Translations under genes and position numbers: made by a program
Shown here: positions 1 to 9,228 of the stretch, one piece after another
Numbering within the stretch: the stretch's first letter is position 1
How the letters are laid out: each line of letters opens with the position of its first letter
DNA from: Lentibacillus persicus
GTDB lineage: Bacteria > Bacillota > Bacilli > Bacillales > Amphibacillaceae
Assembly: GCF_900112705.1 (NCBI RefSeq)
Contig: NZ_FOMR01000004.1
Location: 62,001-126,000 of the forward strand
DNA length: 64,000 bases
Reading direction: 5' to 3'
The notes under the pieces: model-generated
Told to the model about the DNA's origin: nothing
What the model saw: the letters and a program-made list of their open reading frames with translations, nothing else
The model's database searches: none

Positions 1-1059
1 AAGTTTTCCGCCATGACGTTCGAGAATGTGTCTTGTAATCATCAGACCAAGTCCTGTACCATTTTGCTTCGTTGTAAAAAAAGGTTCTCCCAATTTAGTC
101 ATGATTTCATCAGGTATTCCTGTTCCTTCATCAATGATATCAATATAAATTTCATTGTTTTTAAGATAATTGTTGATTGTGATTGACCCTGGTCTATCCA
201 TCGCTTCAATTGCATTTTTAAGAAGATTTATAAAAACCTGCTTGAGTTGTGAGCGATCACATATAACGCTCTGCCCATTATGTTGTTCCCACAACAGTAT
301 AATATTTTTCAGCTTGGCTTGGGGGGCCAGTAATGTTACAACATCATTAATCATTTCAGACACGTTCTCTATCTTTTTATAATCAGTCATTGGCTTCGAA
401 ATGAACAATAATTCAGATGTGATTTTTTCAATCTTTTCAATTTCATCAACCATGATCTTATAATATTCCTCTTCACGGTTCACTCCAGCCTGTAAGAGCT
501 GTAAGAAGCCTTTTATTGATGTGAGCGGGTTGCGTATTTCATGCGCAATGCCCGCTGCAAGTTGACCGGCTACGGACAATTGTTCGGATCTGGCCATCAG
601 CTCTTCGGCATCTCTTTTATCTGTAATATCTTTTGTCGCTGATACATAATACTTATTGCCGTTGGCATCTTCAATAGCTGTTACTTTGTTTTCAGTCCAC
701 ACGCTTTCACCGGTGAAATCCCTTACTTTTAGATGAAAGGTTTGGTTAATATTTTGGGTGAGTTTAAGACTGTTTTTAATGTACGAGGTGGCTGACGGAG
801 GAATCCAATCATACCATTTTGTACCAAGCATTTCAGAGATGGGATAGCCCAGTATTTCCTCCGCTGTTTTTGATATATATAAAGCTGTACCGTCTAAGCC
901 CCATAAAACGATAAACCCTGTCATATTTTGATCCATCCACTTGAAAACGGAAGAAGGTAATGAAGCAAGATTATAAAATTCGTGGAGGTTTTGAGGTATA
1001 GTGGAACGGTGTTCATTTTCCCTGGAATCTGTTGGTCCGTTTAGGTAGTTGTTGTCCAT
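1..1059 (-). CDS. PAS-domain sensor histidine kinase (3' end outside window)
   Basis: This is a cytosolic-looking sensor kinase of the sporulation-kinase type, cut by the left edge after 353 codons. A single PAS/PAC sensor region covers roughly residues 40-160. The dimerisation and phosphoacceptor helix follows, with the motif AHEIRNPLTSIKGF placing the phosphorylated histidine at about residue 173. An N box (LLKNAIEA) and the ATP-lid motifs DEGTGIPD and GTGLGL come next, so nearly the whole catalytic domain is present. The ATG at 1059 has a strong GGGAGGGTGAAG ribosome site. No transmembrane helix is seen. Proteins of this build feed phosphate to Spo0F/Spo0A in Bacillus; that role here is inference, and the exact orthologue (KinA/KinE class) cannot be fixed. 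It diverges from the gene at 1309. Confidence 0.88.
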   Translation of the reverse strand, partial: MDNNYLNGPTDSRENEHRSTIPQNLHEFYNLASLPSSVFKWMDQNMTGFIVLWGLDGTALYISKTAEEILGYPISEMLGTKWYDWIPPSATSYIKNSLKLTQNINQTFHLKVRDFTGESVWTENKVTAIEDANGNKYYVSATKDITDKRDAEELMARSEQLSVAGQLAAGIAHEIRNPLTSIKGFLQLLQAGVNREEEYYKIMVDEIEKIEKITSELLFISKPMTDYKKIENVSEMINDVVTLLAPQAKLKNIILLWEQHNGQSVICDRSQLKQVFINLLKNAIEAMDRPGSITINNYLKNNEIYIDIIDEGTGIPDEIMTKLGEPFFTTKQNGTGLGLMITRHILERHGGKL

Positions 1060-1308
1060 TCTTCACCCTCCCTGCTGTTTATGTTAACCATTCATATGAC
1101 AAATTTAACGAAGATATGCTAATATATGTATAAATCAGTCGATATAACCAACTTAAATTATAATACAGATTTAATTAGTGTAAAATTTTTTCTATTCGAC
1201 ATATATCATTTTATCAATATGGATAGATACTATAATAGCCCAAAAAAAATAAAAATTAAAGGAAATTATTACTAAATTATAAATTACAAAAGCAAAATAG
1301 GTGATTCT

Positions 1309-1812
1309 ATGGCAATGATAGACGATCTTTTCATCATTTTTTGGGGATTTTTGATGATCAGCTTAATGGGGATTGGCGGCTATTTTATGTTCCGTAAATT
1401 CCTGAAACAGCTTCCTAAAGAAGATGGCCGTTCAAATATGGACTGGGAAGAGTATTATGTGAACCAAACCATCGATATGTGGCAAGAAAATGAAAAATCC
1501 ATGCTTGAAGAGTTAGTTTCTCCCGTTCCAGAATTATTCAGAGATGTGGCCAGGCATAAAATTGCAGGGAAAATTGGCGAAATTGCTTTAAAAAAGGAAA
1601 ATAAAGAGATTACACAGGAAACACTTATTGAAGGCTATATCTTAGCAACCCCCAAAAGAGACCATAAATTTTTAAGAAAGAAACTAAAAGAAAAAGAAAT
1701 TGATGTCAAACCTTATGAGCATCTATTTGAATTATCCCGCAGCAATTATGCTGATAATTGGAAGTCGCGTTATAAAAAAATGGCATCTGACAAGTCACTT
1801 CGCTCCAAATAA
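1309..1812 (+). CDS. yneK: DUF2621 membrane protein (YneK family)
   Basis: This 167-residue protein has one N-terminal membrane helix (about residues 8-27), followed by a charged cytoplasmic domain containing a PVPELFRDVARHKIAGKIGEIAL segment that I recall as typical of the YneK/DUF2621 family. The function is unknown. It is the only gene besides lexA and the start of no other operon on the plus strand, and it converges on ccdC exactly as yneK closes the ccd cluster in B. subtilis. An AGGTGA ribosome site precedes the ATG. A good -10 (TATAAT at 1231-1236) lies upstream, though without a clear -35. Identity is assigned from memory of the family and from synteny. Confidence 0.8.
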   Translation: MAMIDDLFIIFWGFLMISLMGIGGYFMFRKFLKQLPKEDGRSNMDWEEYYVNQTIDMWQENEKSMLEELVSPVPELFRDVARHKIAGKIGEIALKKENKEITQETLIEGYILATPKRDHKFLRKKLKEKEIDVKPYEHLFELSRSNYADNWKSRYKKMASDKSLRSK

Positions 1813-1841
1813 GAAGTTATTCTGCATTTTTGCACTATATA

Positions 1842-1878
1842 AAAAGGCAGCCCCTTAAATAAGATGAGGCTGCCTTTT
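1842..1878. terminator. Bidirectional terminator between yneK and ccdC
   Basis: An 11-bp inverted repeat (AAAAGGCAGCC / GGCTGCCTTTT) with A and T runs on both sides sits between two convergent genes, so it can end transcription from either direction. Confidence 0.85.
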
Positions 1879-1894
1879 ATATATCTGTTTTCAG

Positions 1895-2380
1895 TTACGC
1901 ACGTATATCTTCACTTACTTCCAGCTTTTTTTCAAGTTTTTTAAACTTATACAGCATGGCCAGACGCCATGTTACGATCATACCAAAAGCAAGGAGAAAA
2001 AACATACCGCTCGTTTCTCCAAACGAAATCGTTGACCCAATCGCCAGTTTAACCATCGTCCTGATAAATAGCAGCCCAAATAAAATAAAAACAAACGCTT
2101 TCGATGGAATAAGGTATATATGCTGCTCTTTCACTTCAAATTTTGATGTTTTGATTAAAAAGATAGAGAATATAACACCGATAACGATGGCTTCCAACAC
2201 TTGCAAAATGTTTACACGAAATACAGGAAATAAAAACATAAATGCGCCTGTACTCATAAACAGCGGCGGCAATATAATTTTTTTAACAGATGCCGGTTTC
2301 CTGGAAGCTTTCAACCGTATGAAAATCATCGTAATCGCCATTATAGTGGCGACGATGGTACTTGCTATCAGCCAAAACAT
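1895..2380 (-). CDS. ccdC: CcdC-family membrane protein
   Basis: A 161-residue integral membrane protein with about four to five hydrophobic helices and a basic C-terminal tail (KFKKLEKKL). It belongs to the CcdC/DUF1453 family, whose gene accompanies the cytochrome c maturation gene ccdA in B. subtilis, where CcdC is not essential for cytochrome c synthesis. The molecular role is unknown. It is the last gene of the minus-strand ccd cluster. In B. subtilis the gene before it is the CheY-like ccdB; here that place is taken by an MrpB-like gene. Confidence 0.85.
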   Translation of the reverse strand: MFWLIASTIVATIMAITMIFIRLKASRKPASVKKIILPPLFMSTGAFMFLFPVFRVNILQVLEAIVIGVIFSIFLIKTSKFEVKEQHIYLIPSKAFVFILFGLLFIRTMVKLAIGSTISFGETSGMFFLLAFGMIVTWRLAMLYKFKKLEKKLEVSEDIRA

Positions 2381-2488
2381 TCTTTACCAACTCTTTCTCT
2401 TATCAGTCCGTGCATATTATTACAGTAATACAAGGCTATATTTAATTTAACCGCTCGGTGTGGAATTCGTTCATTTTCCTAATCGTTT

Positions 2489-2914
2489 TTACTGGTCTTC
2501 AGCAATTGATAAAATAATGGTCATCGTAACACCAAAAACTGTCAAATAAACACCTAAATCAAACAGCATTGCTGTAGCCAGTTCCAGCTCCCCTAAGACC
2601 GGAAAATGAAAATAGCCGAACGTTTGTGATAGAAATGGCTGTTGAAACAGAAAAGAACCTATACCTGTTGCTGTTGCAATCAACAGCCCAAGCGGAGCCA
2701 TTTTCTTATAGTTAAACGGCAGAATCTTCTCTAGTAAGTTTGTCCCGTACGCCATATACATCAGGACGATTGCAGCTGAGGTCATCAATCCGCCAATAAA
2801 TCCGCCACCGGGGGAGTTATGACCTGCAAATAATAAATAGATTGAAAAACCCAACAGTATAAAAGCGATTATTGATGTCGTCGTGCGCAAAATAAGATTG
2901 TTTGGTCTATCCAT
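2489..2914 (-). CDS. MnhB/MrpB-type Na+/H+ antiporter subunit B, orphan
   Basis: A 141-residue, four-helix membrane protein closely resembling subunit B of the seven-part Mrp sodium/proton antiporter. It keeps the GHNSPGGGFIGGL turn after the first helix and the LATAMLFDLGVYL helix near the C-terminus. Mrp subunits normally work only as a complex of MrpA-G encoded together, yet no other mrp gene is present in the window. The gene lies between ccdA and ccdC with its own AGGAG ribosome site and normal length, so it looks intact rather than decaying. It could supply a second B subunit to an Mrp complex encoded elsewhere, or act alone; neither can be told from sequence. Confidence 0.9.
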   Translation of the reverse strand: MDRPNNLILRTTTSIIAFILLGFSIYLLFAGHNSPGGGFIGGLMTSAAIVLMYMAYGTNLLEKILPFNYKKMAPLGLLIATATGIGSFLFQQPFLSQTFGYFHFPVLGELELATAMLFDLGVYLTVFGVTMTIILSIAEDQ

Positions 2915-3001
2915 TTTAGTTACTACTCCTTTATTTCTTTGAACCCGCTCTCATGTTGAATTCATTATAACATATTGCGAATATGAAATTCATCCGGCGT
3001 C

Positions 3002-3709
3002 TTAAAAACCTGAAAACCCAAACAAACTTGCCAGAAATGCAGTTAAATCAGCCATCCAGTCAAAATATAAAGCGATCCCCATGAACACCATGATATAACC
3101 GCCAATTTTGGTTAGTTTAGCACTATTCCGTCTGATCCATTTCATTTTTCCGACAAAAAAAGATAATACAAGAAATGGTATAGAAAAACCAAGGATATAA
3201 CTTATCATCATTACCATACCCAAATCAGGATTGGTAGCAGCCAGTGAAATGACAATCACTAATATTGGCCCCATACAAGGTGTCCACCCCAACGAGAAGG
3301 CCAGCCCGATAATAAAGGACCCAAAAAAACCGGCTGGACGGTTTTTAAACGTGATTTTCCGGTCTTTCATGAGAAATTTAAAATTAAAAACGCCTACAAT
3401 AACAAGTCCAAAAAATACAATCAGTATAGCACCGACCTGCCTGATAATGTCTTTGTTGGCTTGCAGGAATTCTGAAATAAAGGACGTACCGAATCCGAGC
3501 ATGATAAAAACCATTGAAAAACCAAACAGGAAGAAAATCGTATGTAGTAAACTTTTTCTGGTGAGCATTTTATTTTCTTCTTTTAGCTCATTTACACTCA
3601 TACCGGTTATATACGAAAGAAAAGCTGGATATAACGGCAATACACATGGCGAGATAAATGACAATAGTCCCGCACCAAAAGCTATGAAGACATTAATTTC
3701 TTCTGACAT
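3002..3709 (-). CDS. ccdA: Cytochrome c biogenesis protein CcdA
   Basis: A 235-residue, six-helix membrane thiol-disulfide carrier of the DsbD/CcdA family. It passes electrons from cytoplasmic thioredoxin to extracytoplasmic thioredoxin-like proteins, needed for cytochrome c maturation and for spore cortex/coat thiol reactions in B. subtilis. The two redox cysteines sit in the conserved SPCVLPLYP (first helix) and GWTPCMGP (fourth helix) motifs. The length matches the B. subtilis protein. The ATG at 3709 has a GGAGGCGG ribosome site. It follows sirA-yneF as in B. subtilis, but is separated from yneF by a 525-bp spacer with a tandem repeat. Confidence 0.95.
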   Translation of the reverse strand: MSEEINVFIAFGAGLLSFISPCVLPLYPAFLSYITGMSVNELKEENKMLTRKSLLHTIFFLFGFSMVFIMLGFGTSFISEFLQANKDIIRQVGAILIVFFGLVIVGVFNFKFLMKDRKITFKNRPAGFFGSFIIGLAFSLGWTPCMGPILVIVISLAATNPDLGMVMMISYILGFSIPFLVLSFFVGKMKWIRRNSAKLTKIGGYIMVFMGIALYFDWMADLTAFLASLFGFSGF

Positions 3710-3784
3710 GTTCCGCCTCCTACTTTAAGCCTTGCACCTATCTTATCAGATGCATGCAACACAGACTGAATCCCATTTTGACAA

Positions 3785-4140
3785 TACAGTGAAACTTCAA
3801 TCAGTGGGCGTATTTTCCCACTGATTAGGGGAACAAAGGCTAAGTGCGCCACCTCCTGTGGCAACGCCTTTGTGACCTGCATCCTGCAGGCCCGAACCGA
3901 ATCGGACATTTACTGGCAGTGTCTTCCGTTTTTTGGAAGACTAGTGCCAGTTATATGCGGGATACAGTGAAACTTCAATCAGTGGGCGCACTTTCCCACC
4001 TGATCAGGGGAACAAAGGCTAAGTGCGCCACGTCAATAGCCAACGCCTTTGTGACCTGCATCCCGCAGGCCCGAACCGAATCGGACATTTACTGGGAGTT
4101 TCTTCCGTTTTTTGGAAGATTACTGCCAGTTACAAGGGTG
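3785..4140 (+). ncRNA. Tandem pair of structured RNA-like elements, resembling the Bacillaceae-1 motif
   Basis: Two direct copies with a 178-bp period (units about 3785-3962 and 3963-4140) fill the ccdA-yneF spacer. Read on the plus strand, copy 1 folds into: a perfect 10-bp hairpin (3799-3808 with 3817-3826); an 8-bp stem (3833-3840 with 3866-3873) enclosing a hairpin with loop CUCCU (3848-3862); a hairpin with loop AUCCU (3876-3890); and a long two-part stem (3912-3918 with 3945-3951, inner 3921-3927 with 3935-3941). Two small hairpins with near-RUCCU loops are what I remember of the Bacillaceae-1 RNA motif; the family name is from memory and not checked. Copy 2 keeps the outer stems but has altered loops. 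Open reading frames across it look accidental. Strand is inferred from the loop motif. Confidence 0.5.
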
Positions 4141-4171
4141 GATAAAGCAACACTTCATTAAACAGGCTTAA

Positions 4172-4205
4172 TAAAATCCCTCTGAAAAATCATTTAATCA
4201 GAGGG
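4172..4205 (-). terminator. Terminator downstream of yneF
   Basis: The 8-bp stem CCCTCTGA / TCAGAGGG, followed on the minus strand by ATTTTATT, lies just after the yneF stop. Confidence 0.7.
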
Positions 4206-4234
4206 TTTCGAGCATTTCTTATGAATAATAGCCA

Positions 4235-4477
4235 TTATTTTCCTTTACCTTTACTTTTTTCTTGTTGTTGATTATTCATTGACCGCATCATTTGATTGAT
4301 TTTCTTCTGGGACGGTTTCTGCCCCATTTGCATCATCAGTGTCCGAAGCATTTGTTCATTAATTGGCGGGTTTTTCTTTAAATAGTTCATCATATATTTT
4401 CTTGCAATAAAAAAGCCAAGTGCAACTCCCGCAATTAATGCCAAAATTGCAATTAACACAACCCAAATCACGTCCAT
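4235..4477 (-). CDS. yneF: UPF0154 small membrane protein YneF
   Basis: An 80-residue protein with a single N-terminal membrane helix (about residues 4-25, ending in GFFIARKYM) and a basic cytoplasmic tail containing [21 protein letters not shown], the signature stretch of the UPF0154/YneF family. The C-terminus is Gln/Lys-rich. Function is unknown. It sits between sirA and ccdA as in B. subtilis, 44 bp after sirA, and is followed by its own terminator. The ATG is preceded by GGAGG. Confidence 0.9.
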   Translation of the reverse strand: MDVIWVVLIAILALIAGVALGFFIARKYMMNYLKKNPPINEQMLRTLMMQMGQKPSQKKINQMMRSMNNQQQEKSKGKGK

Positions 4478-4521
4478 TAAAGCTTTCCTCCTTCATGTTG
4501 TCTCTCATACAGTATAGTAAA

Positions 4522-4983
4522 CTAAAGGTAAGAATACAATACTTGTCCAGTCCTCTGCCCCACCTTATTCTGCCTGATTGGTGAAATCCACCCGGAGTTA
4601 TAAGAATCTTGCCCGGCAACATAAAAATACGGCTGTAAAGAGCGCAGGACAGGGAAAAGTAAATCTTCTCCATCATGGATGATATCCCCTCGAAAGTTTA
4701 TACGTTTTTCCTCTATATGTAAAGAGATACATTTTAGATCTCTGTAGATGTACAACGTGCCTGCTTCCTCTTCTGTATGAACTGTTGAAGGCAATTGTTT
4801 AAGAATCCTTGATACAATTTTAGTTTTTGGAAGATCGATGGTTATATACTGCAACTGCATAGCAAGATCATCTCTGTATTGATCAGACTCGTAATCTTTA
4901 ATAAATCGATATAACACATCACTTCTATGATAGAAAAAAAGCGCAAATTCCTCTTTTATCCAGTAAATGGTGTAGTTATTCAA
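4522..4983 (-). CDS. sirA: Sporulation inhibitor of replication SirA
   Basis: A 153-residue soluble protein of the SirA (YneE) family. In B. subtilis SirA is made at the onset of sporulation under Spo0A control, binds domain I of the initiator DnaA and blocks new rounds of replication. The N-terminal YTIYWIKEEFALFFYHR region and the C-terminal SGWISPIR stretch match my memory of that family, as does the position between tkt and yneF. A second in-frame TTG at 4986 is an alternative start; the one at 4983 is 7 nt from the GGAGG, a better spacing. A possible Spo0A box lies about 80 bp upstream. Confidence 0.82.
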   Translation of the reverse strand: MNNYTIYWIKEEFALFFYHRSDVLYRFIKDYESDQYRDDLAMQLQYITIDLPKTKIVSRILKQLPSTVHTEEEAGTLYIYRDLKCISLHIEEKRINFRGDIIHDGEDLLFPVLRSLQPYFYVAGQDSYNSGWISPIRQNKVGQRTGQVLYSYL

Positions 4984-5064
4984 CAAAACCCCTCCCCTTT
5001 ACCTCTATTATACCGATTTTAGCATATAAGTTTGTCACTCTATGATGCGAACAACTACTAACTT

Positions 5065-5071
5065 TGTCGAG
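5065..5071. promoter_or_regulatory. Possible Spo0A box upstream of sirA
   Basis: TGTCGAG differs by one base from the core 0A box TGTCGAA. It lies 82-88 bp upstream of the sirA start in a 208-bp spacer. B. subtilis sirA is Spo0A-activated, which is why it is noted, but a 7-bp match alone is weak. Confidence 0.3.
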
Positions 5072-5150
5072 AACAAGCATTCAAAGCAAATAAGTGTATT
5101 ATTTAGCGTTTGCTTAAGCAGAGTATTCAGCAACTTATATAATTCAACAT

Positions 5151-5185
5151 AAAAAAAGGTGGCTTCCTTTTCCTGGTAAGCCACC
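5151..5185 (-). terminator. Terminator after tkt
   Basis: The stem GGTGGCTT / AAGCCACC is followed on the minus strand by seven T. It lies immediately after the tkt stop and separates tkt from sirA. Confidence 0.9.
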
Positions 5186-5194
5186 TGCTTATAA

Positions 5195-7201
5195 TTACTT
5201 ATTTAACAAATCTTCAACATGTTTTACAACGTTCTCAACATTAAAGCCATATTCCTCCACTACTTTGTCACCATTTGCGGAGGCACCAAACCGGTCAATA
5301 GCCAACACATCACCTTCATCACCAGTGTATCTCTCCCAGCCAAACGGTGATGCCATTTCAATCGCAAGCCGCTTTTTGACTTCAGCAGGAAGCACTTGTT
5401 CTTTATAAGCACTGTCCTGCACATTAAATCTGTCCCAGGACGGCATGCTGACAACGTTAACTTTAATACCCTTATCATCCAGTGCTTCTTTTGCCTTTAC
5501 AGCCAGTTGTACTTCTGAACCGGATGCTAACAGAAGCGCATCAGGTGTTTCTTTATCGGTTTTGCTGACCACATAAGCCCCTTTCCTTACACCTTCATAT
5601 CCATTTTCCTTGGTACCATCCAGAACAGGGAGGCCCTGTCTTGTTAGAACGAGAGCGGTTGGTTGATTCTCTGATTCAAGCGCTAGTCTCCAGGCAGCCC
5701 GTACTTCATTTCCGTCGGCAGGCCGAATAAGTGAAAGACCCGGCATAGCACGCAAGGATGCCAATTGTTCAATAGGTTCATGTGTCGGGCCGTCTTCCCC
5801 AACTGCTATTGAATCATGCGTGAACACGTAGGTCACCGGGTTATTCATAATGGCGGAGAGACGGAGTGCCGGGCGCAAGTAATCACTAAAGACAAAGAAT
5901 GTGCCCGCATATGGTTTAATTCCACCATGAAGGGCCATCCCGTTAGCGGCAGCTGCCATGGCAAATTCGCGAACCCCGAACCAAATATTTTTACCTGCAT
6001 AATTAAACCGCGAGAAATCTTCCTGCTCTTTAATGGTTGTTTTATTGGAACCTGCCAAATCGGCACTTCCGCCGAAAAGATATGGGACCGTTTTAGAAAC
6101 CTCATTTAAAACTTCACCGGATGTTGCCCGTGTTGCTTTAGCATCGTCTCCGGAATCGTAAACAGGGAGGTTTTTATCCCAGTTTTCCGGGAGTTCTCCA
6201 TTTATGGCATGCTCCAGTTCAGCCCCTGCTTCTGGATATTTTTCCTTATAGCTATCGAACAAGCGATTCCACTCTTGCTCAGCTTCTTCACCATCTTTAG
6301 CGATCTTTTCCTTGAAATCAGCATAAACTTCATCAGGCACATGGAAATCCTCATGTTCCCACTTGTAATGTTCTTTCGTCAATTTAACTTCATCCTCACC
6401 AAGAGGTGCCCCGTGAGAAGCTGCTGATGCCGATTTGTTTGGTGAGCCATACCCAATTACAGTTTTGACTTCAATCAAAGTCGGCTGATCTGTATTTTCC
6501 TTAGCTTTTTTAATCGCTTTTCGGATTTCTTCCAAATCATTCCCATCTTCAACCCGAATCACTTGCCAGCCGTATGCTTTAAAGCGCTCTTCTGTATTAT
6601 CGGAGAACGCACGGTTTAACTCTCCGTCAAGTGAAATGTCATTCGAATCATACAATGCTATAAGTTTTCCAAGCCGCAAATGTCCGGCAAGTGACGCAGA
6701 TTCATGGGAAATGCCTTCCATAAGATCGCCATCACTTACAAGTGCATACGTATAATGATCAACGATCGACATATTATCTTTATTATACGTAGCCCCCAAA
6801 TGTGCTTCTGCCATAGCCATGCCAACCGACATAGCAATTCCCTGACCAAGAGGGCCGGTGGTTGCTTCTACACCATCCGTATGATGTACCTCCGGGTGCC
6901 CAGGCGTTCTTGAATCCCACTGCCTGAATGATTTCAAATCATCAATCGTTACATCATAGCCAGAAAGATGCAAAAGACTGTATAAAAGCATGGAACCGTG
7001 TCCCGCAGATAAAACAAAACGGTCACGATTAAACCATTTCGAGTTTTTGGGATTATGAGTCATAAAATCGGTCCATAACGTATAAGCCATAGGTGCAGCA
7101 CCCATAGGAAGACCTGGGTGGCCAGAACTTGCATTTTCAATGGCGTCAATGGACAGCGTTCTTATTGTATTAATCGATAATTGTTCAACTGATTCTGACA
7201 A
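5195..7201 (-). CDS. tkt: Transketolase
   Basis: A thiamine-diphosphate enzyme of the non-oxidative pentose phosphate pathway that moves two-carbon units between sugar phosphates. Visible signatures are [10 protein letters not shown] near the N-terminus, the TPP/metal motif [12 protein letters not shown] around residue 155, the [15 protein letters not shown] transketolase motif around residue 465 and a C-terminal domain ending in [12 protein letters not shown] start at 7201, ten bases after AAGGGG, gives 668 residues, close to B. subtilis (667). An ATG at 7219 would add six residues but has no good ribosome site. It follows ynzC in the lexA-adjacent gene set. Confidence 0.96.
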   Translation of the reverse strand: MSESVEQLSINTIRTLSIDAIENASSGHPGLPMGAAPMAYTLWTDFMTHNPKNSKWFNRDRFVLSAGHGSMLLYSLLHLSGYDVTIDDLKSFRQWDSRTPGHPEVHHTDGVEATTGPLGQGIAMSVGMAMAEAHLGATYNKDNMSIVDHYTYALVSDGDLMEGISHESASLAGHLRLGKLIALYDSNDISLDGELNRAFSDNTEERFKAYGWQVIRVEDGNDLEEIRKAIKKAKENTDQPTLIEVKTVIGYGSPNKSASAASHGAPLGEDEVKLTKEHYKWEHEDFHVPDEVYADFKEKIAKDGEEAEQEWNRLFDSYKEKYPEAGAELEHAINGELPENWDKNLPVYDSGDDAKATRATSGEVLNEVSKTVPYLFGGSADLAGSNKTTIKEQEDFSRFNYAGKNIWFGVREFAMAAAANGMALHGGIKPYAGTFFVFSDYLRPALRLSAIMNNPVTYVFTHDSIAVGEDGPTHEPIEQLASLRAMPGLSLIRPADGNEVRAAWRLALESENQPTALVLTRQGLPVLDGTKENGYEGVRKGAYVVSKTDKETPDALLLASGSEVQLAVKAKEALDDKGIKVNVVSMPSWDRFNVQDSAYKEQVLPAEVKKRLAIEMASPFGWERYTGDEGDVLAIDRFGASANGDKVVEEYGFNVENVVKHVEDLLNK

Positions 7202-7285
7202 AACAATTCCCCTTTCCATATTTAGCTTTCATTTTCACGTTTATTTTATAATGAATCAATTATTGGAACAAGCAATAGTTATACG

Positions 7286-7519
7286 TTAATGCTTGTTATT
7301 TTTATTCTGCAGATCACGTACCTTTTGAGGTGTCACGTCATTACCTTCAGGGTCTTTTACAGTCATTGATTTAAACTGGTTTTTAAAAGAACTTCGAACG
7401 TTTTGCAAATACTCTTGTCTTAGCTCCTTTTGTTCCGTTTGTTCTTTTAAAGTTAAACCCTCTTCCTTCGATTTTTTCGCCAGTTGATTTATACGTTCCA
7501 GCTTTTCGTTTGATATCAT
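7286..7519 (-). CDS. ynzC: DUF896 protein YnzC
   Basis: A 77-residue, highly charged, largely helical protein of the DUF896/YnzC family, ending in the conserved SMTVKDPEGNDVTPQKVRDLQ region. The molecular role is unknown. In B. subtilis ynzC belongs to the LexA-controlled yneA-yneB-ynzC operon, and the same order is present here. The start at 7519 follows a GGAGG site and gives exactly the B. subtilis length; the open frame could extend upstream to 7558 but lacks a ribosome site there. Confidence 0.92.
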   Translation of the reverse strand: MISNEKLERINQLAKKSKEEGLTLKEQTEQKELRQEYLQNVRSSFKNQFKSMTVKDPEGNDVTPQKVRDLQNKNNKH

Positions 7520-7604
7520 TAATCGAACCTCCTGAACAATAAAAAAAGACACGAACATTACACTTGTTCCTGCCTTTTTATATTACACGTCCATTGATGG
7601 ATAT

Positions 7605-8358
<754 letters not shown>

Positions 8359-8416
8359 ATTAACATCCCCTTTTAATTTTAACTTTAAACGGATACTAAA
8401 AACAAAATTTATATTT

Positions 8417-8430
8417 AGAACGATTGTTCG
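8417..8430. promoter_or_regulatory. LexA (SOS) box 1
   Basis: AGAAC-GATT-GTTCG matches the Bacillus SOS operator (CGAAC-N4-GTTCG type) in all but one base. It lies just downstream of the leftward promoter. Confidence 0.8.
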
Positions 8431-8438
8431 CAATTTCT

Positions 8439-8466
8439 ATTATACTCGAACAACCGTTCTTGTCAA
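8439..8466 (-). promoter_or_regulatory. Promoter of the yneA-like/yneB/ynzC set
   Basis: On the minus strand TTGACA (8461-8466) and TATAAT (8439-8444) are perfect consensus hexamers separated by 16 bp. LexA box 2 fills the spacer, so LexA binding would block RNA polymerase. The leader to the 31-codon gene would be about 75 nt. Confidence 0.85.
8447..8460. promoter_or_regulatory. LexA (SOS) box 2
   Basis: CGAAC-AACC-GTTCT lies inside the spacer of the leftward promoter and matches the Bacillus SOS consensus. Confidence 0.85.
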
Positions 8467-8474
8467 TAGTTTTT

Positions 8475-8488
8475 CGAACGAATGTTTG
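8475..8488. promoter_or_regulatory. LexA (SOS) box 3
   Basis: CGAAC-GAAT-GTTTG fits the Bacillus SOS consensus. It touches the -35 element of the lexA promoter, consistent with lexA repressing itself. Confidence 0.8.
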
Positions 8489-8514
8489 TGTTATGTTTCC
8501 ATAAATGGTATACT
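8486..8514 (+). promoter_or_regulatory. lexA promoter
   Basis: TTGTGT (8486-8491), a 17-bp spacer and TATACT (8509-8514) lie upstream of lexA; SOS box 3 overlaps the -35. Confidence 0.65.
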
Positions 8515-8550
8515 TTCTTTAATAAATCCTATGTGTGAGGTGCTTGATAG

Positions 8551-9174
8551 ATGACAAAACTCTCAAAGCGGCAAGAAGCAATTCTTGAATATATTAAAGG
8601 TGAAGTAAACGAGAAAGGTTACCCCCCGTCTGTCCGTGAAATTGCTGTAGCAGTTGGCCTGGCTTCCAGTTCTACGGTTCATGGCCATTTGGCGAGATTG
8701 GAAAGTAAAGGTTTTATCAGACGTGATCCGACAAAACCAAGAGCGATTGAAGTATTGGATACCTCAGAGCAAAGCAATATTCCAAAAGAAGAACCGCGGT
8801 ATGCTCCGGTTATCGGCAAGGTAACAGCAGGTATTCCTATTACCGCCGTTGAAAATATCGAAGAATTTATACCTTTGCCAAGTAATGTGACAGCGTCCGA
8901 TGAAACGTTGTTTGTGCTTGTCATTGAAGGTGAGAGTATGATTGAAGCAGGTATATTAGACGGGGACATGGTTATAGTCAAACAGCAAAACACTGCTCAA
9001 AATGGTGATATTGTAGTCGGCATGACAGAAGAAGACGAAGCTACTGTCAAGCGGTTCTTTAAAGAAAAAGACCATATTCGTTTGCAGCCGGAAAATGCTA
9101 CGATGGAACCTCTTATATATGACAACGTAACTATTTTGGGTATCGTCATCGGACTTTATCGGCATATAACATAA
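8551..9174 (+). CDS. lexA: SOS repressor LexA
   Basis: A 207-residue repressor of the DNA damage response. The N-terminal winged helix-turn-helix (about residues 1-65, with [20 protein letters not shown] as recognition region) binds SOS boxes. The C-terminal S24-type domain self-cleaves when RecA filaments form. The cleavage bond is Ala93-Gly94 (KVTAGIP), and the catalytic pair is Ser129 (EGESMIEAG) and Lys167 (ATVKRFF). The ATG follows a GAGGTG site. It is transcribed away from the yneA-like/yneB set, with three SOS boxes between them, and its partner recA with another box is also in this window. Confidence 0.97.
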   Translation: MTKLSKRQEAILEYIKGEVNEKGYPPSVREIAVAVGLASSSTVHGHLARLESKGFIRRDPTKPRAIEVLDTSEQSNIPKEEPRYAPVIGKVTAGIPITAVENIEEFIPLPSNVTASDETLFVLVIEGESMIEAGILDGDMVIVKQQNTAQNGDIVVGMTEEDEATVKRFFKEKDHIRLQPENATMEPLIYDNVTILGIVIGLYRHIT

Positions 9175-9220
9175 AAAACAAGGCTTTCCTCAGTATTATC
9201 TGAAGAAAGCCTTGTTTAAA
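9173..9220. terminator. Bidirectional terminator between lexA and glnA
   Basis: A long inverted repeat (AAACAAGGCTTTC with GAAAGCCTTGTTT) flanked by A and T runs serves the two convergent genes. Confidence 0.85.
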
Positions 9221-9228
9221 TTTTGTCT

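Noticed and set aside
1956-2450. 164-residue plus-strand open frame
   Set aside because: It is the antisense shadow of ccdC, has no ribosome site and no family resemblance.
3231-3728. 165-residue plus-strand frame opposite ccdA
   Set aside because: Antisense shadow of a strongly conserved membrane protein gene.
3844-4161. 105-residue plus-strand open frame across the tandem repeat, and a 75-residue minus-strand frame at 3682-3909
   Set aside because: Both lie over stable hairpins in repeated DNA and lack ribosome sites; the repeated sequence itself explains the internal similarity of the peptide.
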